A stretch of 64,000 nt of DNA, from assembly GCF_900112845.1 (NCBI RefSeq), contig NZ_FONG01000003.1, positions 124,001 through 188,000 on the forward strand, given 5' to 3'. Shown here piece by piece: positions 1-6,834 of this stretch. The notes under the pieces are model-generated. The model did no database searches. It was given only the letters and a program-made list of their open reading frames with translations, and was not told where the DNA came from. This DNA is from Actinacidiphila alni. Lineage in GTDB: Bacteria; Actinomycetota; Actinomycetes; Streptomycetales; Streptomycetaceae. How positions within the stretch are numbered: the stretch's first letter is position 1; each line of letters opens with the position of its first letter. The translations under genes were made by a program, and so were the position numbers.

Positions 1-123
1 GTCACGTCGTCATCGCGGGAGCCCCCGACCCACGCGATGGCGGCGCAGGCCGAATCCGGTGGCAACGCCGCCGGGCGTGCCACCGCGACCCCACATACGC
101 GGCCCCCACGAGAGGTGACGGCC

Positions 124-918
124 ATGGCATCTTCGACGGGCAGACCATCGGTCACCGGCACACCGCGGATTCCGGCTCCGCGCCGCGCCGACGAGGCGCA
201 CACCGTCCTGCGCGCCGCCGCAGGCGACCGCGCCGGGGTCGCCGCCGTACGTCACCGGGCCCGTGCCGAACTCGGCCGCTGGGGGCTGCCGGAGGGCGTC
301 GCGGACGACGTCGTGCTCGTCGTCTCGGAACTGGTCACCAACGCCGTCGTGCACACCGTCGGCGACGGTGTGGTCTGCTCCCTGCGGCGCGCCGGGAACG
401 AGGTCCGGGTCGAGGTCGGCGCCGAGGGGCACAGCGAGGCCCGGGCCGATGCCCGCCCGCCGGACGAAGGTGGGCGCGGCCTGGTGGTCGTGGCGGCACT
501 GAGCACGGCATGGGGCGCGGGACCAGCGGCGCCCGGCGGCGGCTGGGCGCCCTGGGCGGCCTGGGCGGCCTGGGCAACGATCGCGGTGCCGCCCGCGGCG
601 GTGCCGGCCGTGCCGCCGACGGCGTCGGCGCTGCCGGTCGGTCCGTCCGCGAGGGCCGTGCCCGTCGCACCGGTCGGACTGTCCGTGAGGCCCGGGCCCG
701 TGGCGCCTGGCGGGCCGTCCGCGAAGGCCGCGGCGGGCGTGCCTGCGGTGCCTTTGGTGCCGGTCGATCCGTCCGCGGCCGTGCTGCCGTCCGTACCGGC
801 TGCGCCCGCCGGGCCGGCCGCGCCCGCCCTGGAGGCCATGCCGTCGGCGGCGGTGGTTCCAGCCGCCCGGCGCGCCGGCCCTCGCGGGCCGCGTCTGGTC
901 GCGGGGGCGGTCCGATGA
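124..918 (+). CDS. ATP-binding protein, anti-sigma-factor-like HATPase with repetitive tail
   Basis: This 264-residue protein starts at ATG 124 behind GAGAGGTGA. An in-frame ATG at 37 has no ribosome site. Residues 25-135 form a HATPase_c_2 (RsbW-like) fold, with the N-box ELVTNAVVHT at 69-78 and the G-box DEGGRGLVVV at about 114-123. In streptomycetes this family comprises small cytoplasmic anti-sigma or serine-kinase proteins of about 130-150 residues. Here the last strand of the fold is followed by about 125 residues of Pro/Ala/Val/Gly-rich low complexity, so the protein is nearly twice the usual length. The stop overlaps the start of the next gene (ATGA), which implies translational coupling. 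The kinase role is inferred from the fold; the target is unknown. Confidence 0.75.
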   Translation: MASSTGRPSVTGTPRIPAPRRADEAHTVLRAAAGDRAGVAAVRHRARAELGRWGLPEGVADDVVLVVSELVTNAVVHTVGDGVVCSLRRAGNEVRVEVGAEGHSEARADARPPDEGGRGLVVVAALSTAWGAGPAAPGGGWAPWAAWAAWATIAVPPAAVPAVPPTASALPVGPSARAVPVAPVGLSVRPGPVAPGGPSAKAAAGVPAVPLVPVDPSAAVLPSVPAAPAGPAAPALEAMPSAAVVPAARRAGPRGPRLVAGAVR

Positions 919-1385
919 AGCGGATTCCGCCGCCGGAGCGGCGGGCCGCCGCCGCGTCGTGGAATCTGCGCCGCGACAGGCTGCCGCTGGACGCCGGGGA
1001 CGCGGCGGCCGCGCGCGAGCGGATCGCGGTGCCGACCGTCGGCGGCTTCCCGCCGGGCCTCGGCTGCGACGTGGTCGAGACGTCCGCCGAGCACGGCCTG
1101 CGGATCCTGGACTGCCTGCCCAGCTCCGGCTGCGTCCTCGCCCGCGGCCGGCAGTGGTCCTGGATCGTGCCCACCGGCTCCGACATCGACGTACAGTGGC
1201 CGCCCGCCACCCGCTATCTGCCCGACGCGGCCGTCCTGGTCTCCGCGTACGAGCCGCGCGCCGCGGGCGCCACCCACAGCCTGGTGCACCTGCCGGACCA
1301 GGCTGTGCCGTACACCCACCCGATCCTGCTGTACTTCGCGGCCTGCTGCATTTCCGGTGTGCAGCCCGCGATGACGGTCGAGTAG
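915..1385 (+). CDS. Hypothetical protein coupled to the upstream ATPase
   Basis: This 156-residue cytoplasmic protein is translated from ATG 915, which overlaps the TGA of the ATP-binding gene by 4 nt. It has no signal peptide or membrane segment. Recognisable stretches are a central segment around CDVVETSAEHGLRILD and a C-terminal segment ending in YFAACCISGVQPAMTVE. I do not recognise a named domain. The tight overlap suggests a stoichiometric partner or substrate of the HATPase protein. That is inference from gene order only. Confidence 0.7.
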   Translation: MKRIPPPERRAAAASWNLRRDRLPLDAGDAAAARERIAVPTVGGFPPGLGCDVVETSAEHGLRILDCLPSSGCVLARGRQWSWIVPTGSDIDVQWPPATRYLPDAAVLVSAYEPRAAGATHSLVHLPDQAVPYTHPILLYFAACCISGVQPAMTVE

Positions 1386-1424
1386 CCCGCGGCGCGGCCG
1401 GCGGCGTACGGCCGGCCCGACGAC

Positions 1425-2855
1425 TCAGTGGCCGGTCTCCTCCGGGGCGCGCCTGGGCATCAGCGCGACGGCCGGGAGGCAGGCGGCGCCGAGTGCCAGG
1501 ACGACGATCAGGCTGATCGTCATGGCGTGGCCGAGACCGGCGCCGGCCGTGGTGAAGAACACCGAGGTGACGGCCGCCGAGCCGATGCCGGAGGCGAGCT
1601 GCTGGATCGCCGAGAGAGAGCCGCTGGCGCTGCCCGCCTCGTCGGGATCGATGTCGCCGAGCGCGATGTCGAAGATCGTGCCGTAGCAGGCGCCCATGCC
1701 GAGGCCGGTGACGAAGACCGGCGCGGCCAGCGTCCACAGCCCGAGGCCCGTACCGGAGTGGACGACCAGCGCCAGCAGCCAGCCGCCGCCCGCCAGGACG
1801 ACCGCGATCCCGGCGAAGATCAGCGTCCGGCCGAGCTTCTTGATCAGCGCCATGCAGGCGCCCGCCGCCACGATGATGCCCAGCGTCAGCGGCAGCAGCG
1901 CCAGCGAGGCGGTGCGCGGCGAGGCGTGCAGACCCTCCTGGATGAACAGCGACAGGACGTAGATCAGGCCGCTGGTGCTCGCGAAGACCACCAGGCCGAC
2001 GACGAGCCCCGAGCCGAAGCCCCGGTTGCGCAGCAGCGACGGCTTGAGCAGCGGGTCGGACGCGGTGGTCTGGCGGCGCGCGAAGGCGGCGAAGGCCGCC
2101 AGGCCCACGGCCAGCGAGGCGATCGGGGCGGCCGTCCAGCCGTTGGTGGAGCCCTCGACCAGACCGAAGAGCAGGCCGAACATGGTGAGGCCGAGCAGCG
2201 CGGAACCCCGTCCGTCGACCACCACCGTACGGTCGCCGTCGTCGCGCGGCAGCAGCCGGAAGGCCAGCGTGAGGCCGATCGCGCCGAGGATCAGATTGAT
2301 CAGGAAGACCGGCCGCCAGGAGAGGCCGAACAGGTCGGCGTCGATGATGAATCCGGCCAGGATCGGGCCGCCGACCGAGGCGATGCCGAGCAGCGGCCCG
2401 AAGAAGGCGAAGGCTTTGCCGAGCATGTCCCGGGAGAAGGTCTTGGTCATGATCGCCATGCCCTGCGGGATCATCAGCGCGCCGAAGGCGCCCTGCACCA
2501 CGCGGGCGACGATCAGGAGCGCGGGATCGGGCGAGAAGCCGGCGACCGCCGAGGCGAGCGTGAACCCGCCCATGCCGATCAGGAACATCCGGCGCTGGCC
2601 GAATTTGTCGCCGAGCCGGCCGCCGACCACGAGCAGCACGCCCATGGCCAGCATGTAGGACGATCCCAGCCACTTGATCAGGCCCTCGCCGCCGTGCAGA
2701 TCGGCGCTGATGGTGGGGGCGGCGATGTTGGTGACCGTCGAGTCGATCATGTCGAGGGCGTCGGCCAGCAGCACCAGCCCGAGAATCGCCCACATCAGGC
2801 GGGTCGATGCGCTGGTGCCCGCCGAGCGGGTGGGAGTGGGTGTCGTGGCGGTCAT
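1425..2855 (-). CDS. MFS drug/proton antiporter, DHA2 (EmrB/QacA) family
   Basis: This is a 476-residue integral membrane protein with about 14 hydrophobic segments, the usual size and topology of DHA2 drug:H+ antiporters. The start at ATG 2855 has a near-perfect site, GAAGGAGGT, 6 nt upstream; a longer reading frame to 2918 lacks one. Family features include GGRLGDKFGQRR (motif A) near residue 75 and RVVQGAFGALMIPQG (motif B) near 115. It is divergent from the TetR gene at 3067, and the 211-bp intergenic region carries three copies of one palindrome. It is therefore very likely an efflux pump repressed by that TetR. The substrate cannot be read from sequence. Confidence 0.9.
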   Translation of the reverse strand: MTATTPTPTRSAGTSASTRLMWAILGLVLLADALDMIDSTVTNIAAPTISADLHGGEGLIKWLGSSYMLAMGVLLVVGGRLGDKFGQRRMFLIGMGGFTLASAVAGFSPDPALLIVARVVQGAFGALMIPQGMAIMTKTFSRDMLGKAFAFFGPLLGIASVGGPILAGFIIDADLFGLSWRPVFLINLILGAIGLTLAFRLLPRDDGDRTVVVDGRGSALLGLTMFGLLFGLVEGSTNGWTAAPIASLAVGLAAFAAFARRQTTASDPLLKPSLLRNRGFGSGLVVGLVVFASTSGLIYVLSLFIQEGLHASPRTASLALLPLTLGIIVAAGACMALIKKLGRTLIFAGIAVVLAGGGWLLALVVHSGTGLGLWTLAAPVFVTGLGMGACYGTIFDIALGDIDPDEAGSASGSLSAIQQLASGIGSAAVTSVFFTTAGAGLGHAMTISLIVVLALGAACLPAVALMPRRAPEETGH

Positions 2856-2925
2856 GGCGGGACCTCCTTCCGGCGTGGGGTCGGGTCTGTCGCCCGGTCC
2901 GGCCGGGCATACCCCCACCGTACAC

Positions 2926-2950
2926 GAACATGTTCGTCACGAACATGTTC
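2926..2950. promoter_or_regulatory. Tandem TetR operators, two copies of GAACATGTTC
   Basis: The perfect palindrome GAACATGTTC occurs at 2926-2935 and again at 2941-2950, 15 bp centre to centre, 71-95 bp upstream of the MFS start. A third near copy lies at 3033-3042, in front of the TetR gene. The arrangement fits repression of both divergent genes. Confidence 0.7.
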
Positions 2951-3032
2951 AGATCGCTGCCGCTCGCCCACGACAAGGCAAACCCGCAGGTGGGAGTGGT
3001 GCGGAGCGCGCGGAATGCGGCGATTTTCTGAC

Positions 3033-3042
3033 GAACGTGTTC
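3033..3042. promoter_or_regulatory. Third TetR operator copy (GAACGTGTTC) before tetR
   Basis: GAACGTGTTC differs by one base from the two upstream palindromes. It lies 25 bp before the TetR ATG. A -10-like TATGCT at 3055-3060 sits 7 nt before that ATG, suggesting a leaderless, autoregulated transcript. Confidence 0.55.
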
Positions 3043-3066
3043 GTTCCCGTTCGTTATGCTGGAGCG

Positions 3067-3789
3067 ATGACGCCTGGGAAGACCGCTCCGATCAGCCGCC
3101 GCGAGCGGCCCGCCAAGCCCGCGCTGTCCCTGGAGGGCATCGTCGCCGCCGCCCTGGGGATCATGCGGGCCGAGGGCCTGGAACGCGTCACGATGCGACG
3201 GCTCGCGCAGGAACTGGACACCGGTCCCGCCTCGCTCTACGTCTACGTCGGCAACACCGCGGAGCTGCGCGCGTACATGCTCGACGATCTGCTCGGCGGC
3301 CTCGACCTGAGCCCGGTCACCGCGCCGGGGGACTGGCGCGAGCGGCTGGTCACGGTGCTCTGGTCGTACGGCAGCGCCCTGATGGAGTATCCGGGCCTCG
3401 CGCAGTCCGCGCTGGTCACCCGGCCGGCCGGTCCCGGCTATCTGCGGATGGTCGACGGGCTGCTCGCGCTGCTCGCCGAGGGCGTCCCCGAGGACCGCAC
3501 CGCCTGGGCCGTCGACCTGCTGCTGCACTTCGTGACGGCGACGGCCACCGAGCAGGGCACCCGGAAGGTCGCGGACGACGCCCGCCGTGAGGAGAGCGAC
3601 CTCACCGCGGCCATCCTGGCCGCGACGCCGCGGACGTTCCCGCGGATCGCCGCCCTCGGCATGGACCTGGTCAGCGGCACGGGCGAGCAGCGGCTCGGCT
3701 GGGCCTTCGACGTCCTGCTCAACGGCATCCTGGAGACGCCGCGGCCGGAGGGCTCACAGGATGTGCCGGGTGCGGACGGGGCACCGTAG
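3067..3789 (+). CDS. TetR-family repressor, with TetR_C-type ligand domain
   Basis: This 240-residue protein has an N-terminal TetR HTH at about residues 20-60 (LSLEGIVAAALGIMRAEG, then MRRLAQELDTGPASLYVYV). The remainder is an all-helical ligand domain resembling TetR_C_1 members. The start at ATG 3067 is supported by the beginning of the conserved domain and by a -10-like element only 7 nt upstream. It is head to head with the MFS pump, and palindromes lie in front of both genes. It probably represses the pump and itself and is released by a pump substrate. Confidence 0.88.
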   Translation: MTPGKTAPISRRERPAKPALSLEGIVAAALGIMRAEGLERVTMRRLAQELDTGPASLYVYVGNTAELRAYMLDDLLGGLDLSPVTAPGDWRERLVTVLWSYGSALMEYPGLAQSALVTRPAGPGYLRMVDGLLALLAEGVPEDRTAWAVDLLLHFVTATATEQGTRKVADDARREESDLTAAILAATPRTFPRIAALGMDLVSGTGEQRLGWAFDVLLNGILETPRPEGSQDVPGADGAP

Positions 3790-3796
3790 CGCTCGT

Positions 3797-3820
3797 GGCT
3801 ACGGGTACGGGTACGGCTAC
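3797..3820. repeat. Hexanucleotide repeat GGSTAC x4
   Basis: Four consecutive hexamers (GGCTAC, GGGTAC, GGGTAC, GGCTAC) fill the gap between the convergent tetR and rpiR stops. They include the rpiR stop codon. Confidence 0.8.
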
Positions 3821-4710
3821 GGCTCGGACAGCCGGTGGTCGCCGACCGCGTCGTACGTCTCCTTCAGGGCGCGCCGGGCGCTGTCCTGGTGGCGCTGGGC
3901 GACACCGATGAACAGGCAGTCGATCACGGTGAGTTGAGCAATCCGGCTGGCGGTGGCGCCGGATCTGAAGGTCGTCTCGGGGGCGACCGTGGTCAGCAGA
4001 TGGTCGCTCACCTCGCGGATCGGCGAGCGGGGGAAGCTGGTCAGCGCCACGGTCGTCGCACCGTGCCCGCGCGCCACCCGCAGCGCCTCGACGGTGTCGG
4101 CGGTGGCCCCGGTGTGCGACAGGCCGATCGCGACATCGCCCGGGCTGAGCACGGCGGCCGACGTCAGCATGATGTGGGTGTCGCTCCAGGCGAAACTGAT
4201 CCGGCCGATACGGTGCAGCTTCTGCTGGAAGTCGGCCGCGACCAGGGCGTTGGCGCCGACGCCGTAGATGTCGACCCGGCCCGCGGCGGCGACGGCCGCG
4301 ACCACCCGGCGCAGCGTCCCCACGTCGAGCTGCCGCGCGGTCTCCTCGACCGCGCGGGCGTCGGCGAAGGCGACCTTGCCGACCACCTCGGACAGGTCGT
4401 CGCTCGGCGTGATGTCGCTGCCCAGGTGCCGGTCGTCGCGGGCCTCGGCGCGTGCCGCGGCGGCGGCGAGCGCGATCCGCAGCTCCGGGTAGCCGCGCAG
4501 GCCCACCGACTTGCAGAAGCGGATGATCGTGGTCTCGCTGGTGGCGGCGGCCTCCGCCAGCTCGCTGATGCTGCTGCGCGCCGCGAGCGCCGGATTGGCC
4601 AGCACCGCGGCGGCCACCCGCCGTTCGGCGGGCGCGAGGCTCGGCAGCAGCGACCTGACCCGCGTCAGGGGGCTCGCTTCGGGGGAGTCGCTGTCGGAAC
4701 CGGCTGGCAC
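3817..4710 (-). CDS. MurR/RpiR-family transcriptional regulator
   Basis: This 297-residue regulator has an N-terminal HTH_6 domain (LTRVRSLLPSLAPAERRVAA through TSETTIIRFCKSVGLRGY, about residues 12-80). A SIS phosphosugar-binding domain follows, with YGVGANALVAADFQQKLHRIG and GLSHTGATADTVEALRVARG. The start is set at GTG 4710, because a -35 TTGACC, 17-nt spacer and -10 TACGTT end 6 nt before it, giving a leaderless message; the open frame runs on to 5004 without domain content. It lies downstream of a secreted serine hydrolase on the same strand, separated by a strong hairpin. RpiR proteins sense sugar phosphates. Next to a YbbE-like hydrolase, a muropeptide or MurNAc-6-phosphate signal is plausible but unproven. 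Confidence 0.85.
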   Translation of the reverse strand: MPAGSDSDSPEASPLTRVRSLLPSLAPAERRVAAAVLANPALAARSSISELAEAAATSETTIIRFCKSVGLRGYPELRIALAAAAARAEARDDRHLGSDITPSDDLSEVVGKVAFADARAVEETARQLDVGTLRRVVAAVAAAGRVDIYGVGANALVAADFQQKLHRIGRISFAWSDTHIMLTSAAVLSPGDVAIGLSHTGATADTVEALRVARGHGATTVALTSFPRSPIREVSDHLLTTVAPETTFRSGATASRIAQLTVIDCLFIGVAQRHQDSARRALKETYDAVGDHRLSEP

Positions 4711-4716
4711 GGGGGA

Positions 4717-4745
4717 AACGTATCCACCGTGATCGCCGGGGTCAA
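4717..4745 (-). promoter_or_regulatory. Leaderless promoter of the rpiR gene
   Basis: On the minus strand, TTGACC (4745-4740), 17 nt, then TACGTT (4722-4717), are followed after 6 nt by the GTG at 4710. Spacing and hexamers match a housekeeping promoter. The absence of a ribosome site agrees with leaderless translation. Confidence 0.65.
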
Positions 4746-4747
4746 CG

Positions 4748-4784
4748 CCGCCTCGGGCGGCCCGGTGCGGGCCGCCCGAGGCGG
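4748..4784 (-). terminator. 17-bp hairpin between serine hydrolase and rpiR
   Basis: Perfect 17-bp arms (CCGCCTCGGGCGGCCCG and its complement) with a 3-nt loop lie 28 nt downstream of the serine hydrolase stop. There is no U-run, as usual in streptomycetes. Confidence 0.75.
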
Positions 4785-4811
4785 GACGTGCTCGGGCTGC
4801 CGGCGTGACTG

Positions 4812-6593
4812 TCAGCGTGCGGCGGGCAGTTGCCGCCAGGCGCCGGACGGCGTGAGGCCCGCGGACCGCAGCAGATCGTGGTGGCCGGAGGTCACCGACA
4901 GGGCCGCGAGGTCCACACCGCGGCCCTCGTAGACCGGGTCGGTGGTGTACCGCCAGCGCAGCAAGGTGCTTGCCGCCTGCGGGAGTTCGGCGTGCACGTG
5001 CCACCAGGCGCGGACCGACTGGCCGGACAGCGCGGTCGGGCTCCCGGCCGGCGCCCCGCTGCCGGTCACCCGCAGCGGCAGCGGCTGCCAGGTCGTACCG
5101 CCGTCGGTGGAGGACTCCACGGAGAGCAGGTCGGTGGACTCGGTGTTGACGAAGGCGGAGAAGTCGACGTCCACGGGGCCGGTGGAACCGAGCGCTCCGG
5201 TCGTGAGGGTGCTGGTGGTGCCGCCGCCCTGGCCCGAGTACCAGGCCGGGCCGCGGCCGGGCGCCCGTACGGGGATCGCCTGCGCGAGGGCCGTGCCGAT
5301 GGCGCGGCGCGGCGGATTCGTGGACGGCGTGTTGCGCGTCGGGTGCACCCGGTTGCTCAGCAGGATGGCGAAGGACCGCGACTGCGGGTCGATCACCAGC
5401 GAGGTGCCGGTGAAGCCGGTGTGCCCGAGGGTCTGCGGCCCGGACAGGCCGCCCATGTACCAGATCTGGTCCAGTTCGAAGCCCAGGCCGTGCGAGTCAC
5501 CGGGGAACGCCTGGTTGAAGTTCCGCTCCATCAGCGTGACGCTGTTCCGGTCAAGGATCCGACGGCCCTTGTACGTACCGCCGTTGAGGATCGTCTGCGC
5601 CAGTACGGCCAAGTCGTCCGCCGTGGAGAACACGCCCGCGTGCCCCGCGACCCCGCCCATCGCCCAGGCGTTCTCGTCGTGCACCTGCCCGCGCACCATG
5701 CCGCGCGGCGGGCTCGCCTCGTACTCCGTCGCCGCGATCCGCGGCAGCTTCGAGGCCGGCGGGTTGTAGCCGGTGTCGGTCAGCCGCAGCGGCCCCGTGA
5801 TGCCGTCGCGCACCAGCGTGTCCAGCGGCTTGCCCGTCACCTTCTGCAGCACCAATTGCAGGCTGAGCATGTTGAGATCGGAGTACAGATACGTGGTCCC
5901 CGGCGGGTTGATCGGCTTCGCGTCGAGGATCGCCTTCTCGCGGGACGGCAGGTCCGGGTAGCCCTGCCACAGCGACGGCACCGGGTCGGCGTCGAACCCC
6001 GAGGTGTGCGTGAGCAGTTGCTCGATTGTGATGGCGCCCTTGCCGTTGGTGGCGAACTCCGGCAGGTAGTGCGCGACCGGAGTGTCCAGATCGATCCGGC
6101 CCGCCTCCAGTTGCTGCATCGCCACGATCGAGGTGAACAGCTTCGACAGCGACGCCAGGTCGTAGATCGTGTCCGTCCGCGCCGGCACCCACTGATCGGC
6201 GGGCAACTCATGCGTGGCGTCCGCGTACTTGACGGCGTATCCGCCCGCGCCGCGCTCCACCACCACACCGTCGTGCGCCATCAGCGTCGTCGCCCCGGGG
6301 AAGAGGTAGTTCGCCCCCGAGGCCGGGTTCTCCCACTGCGCCATCTGCTGCTCGAAGGCGTCGATCGGCGCCGCGTCCAGCCCGGCGGACCGCGGCGTCC
6401 CGCGCCGCAGCACCGTCCCCGCGGGCGCGAACCCCGTGTACGGCCGGTCGAACCCCCGCCCGGCCGGCCCGTGCCGTCCGTGCCCCCCGTCCGCGCCCGA
6501 CGCCGATACGGGCGCCGCGCCGGCGCTTCCACTGAACACAAGGGTGAGAGAGGCGAGCAGCGCCGCGGCTGCCGTCAGTGCAGGGGTCCGCAT
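4812..6593 (-). CDS. Secreted serine hydrolase, beta-lactamase/PBP4 (YbbE-like) family
   Basis: This 593-residue exported protein starts at ATG 6593 with GAGG upstream. A signal peptide ends near residue 27 (SGSAGAA). The class C beta-lactamase fold spans about residues 70-430: the nucleophile motif is SLSK (Ser148, Lys151), followed by YSD in YSDLNMLSL and by HTG in LGHTGFTG. A C-terminal beta-rich domain (about 440-593) looks like a substrate-binding or discoidin-like module. The family includes esterases, D-aminopeptidases and the muropeptide-associated YbbE. It is followed by a terminator and an RpiR gene, so a role in wall-sugar recycling is possible. The catalytic class is clear; the substrate is not. 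Confidence 0.85.
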   Translation of the reverse strand: MRTPALTAAAALLASLTLVFSGSAGAAPVSASGADGGHGRHGPAGRGFDRPYTGFAPAGTVLRRGTPRSAGLDAAPIDAFEQQMAQWENPASGANYLFPGATTLMAHDGVVVERGAGGYAVKYADATHELPADQWVPARTDTIYDLASLSKLFTSIVAMQQLEAGRIDLDTPVAHYLPEFATNGKGAITIEQLLTHTSGFDADPVPSLWQGYPDLPSREKAILDAKPINPPGTTYLYSDLNMLSLQLVLQKVTGKPLDTLVRDGITGPLRLTDTGYNPPASKLPRIAATEYEASPPRGMVRGQVHDENAWAMGGVAGHAGVFSTADDLAVLAQTILNGGTYKGRRILDRNSVTLMERNFNQAFPGDSHGLGFELDQIWYMGGLSGPQTLGHTGFTGTSLVIDPQSRSFAILLSNRVHPTRNTPSTNPPRRAIGTALAQAIPVRAPGRGPAWYSGQGGGTTSTLTTGALGSTGPVDVDFSAFVNTESTDLLSVESSTDGGTTWQPLPLRVTGSGAPAGSPTALSGQSVRAWWHVHAELPQAASTLLRWRYTTDPVYEGRGVDLAALSVTSGHHDLLRSAGLTPSGAWRQLPAAR

Positions 6594-6748
6594 GGAAACC
6601 TCGTCCGGGTCGGATCCGCAAGGGGGCTGGAGCAAGCGCCCGGTGAAGGATTCCTACCGTGCGCCATCTGGCGTCGGTAAGTTACTCACCACCGCGTGCA
6701 CAGGTCAACCATCCTGCGACGTGCGGCAGTTCCGGCGAGGTTGGTGCC

Positions 6749-6796
6749 GGTCCGGGGCGGCAGACCGGCCTGACCCAGTCTGCTGCGCCCCGGACC
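6749..6796 (-). terminator. Hairpin downstream of the large Tat-secreted gene
   Basis: The arms GGTCCGGGGCG (6749-6759) and CGCCCCGGACC (6786-6796) are perfect 11-bp complements. They start 38 nt after the stop codon of the gene ending at 6835. Confidence 0.6.
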
Positions 6797-6834
6797 GGGG
6801 CTCGGTGTCCGGCCGGTGCGGCCGGTGGCGGGGG

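Noticed and set aside
500..900. Collagen-like GxY protein on the minus strand
   Set aside because: Codon bias supports the plus-strand frame continuing the ATPase; the GxY pattern is a by-product of the repeat.
10..3528. Very long minus-strand open frame (over 1100 codons) across the first genes
   Set aside because: It spans two divergently read real genes, has no domains, and arises because stop codons are rare at this GC content.
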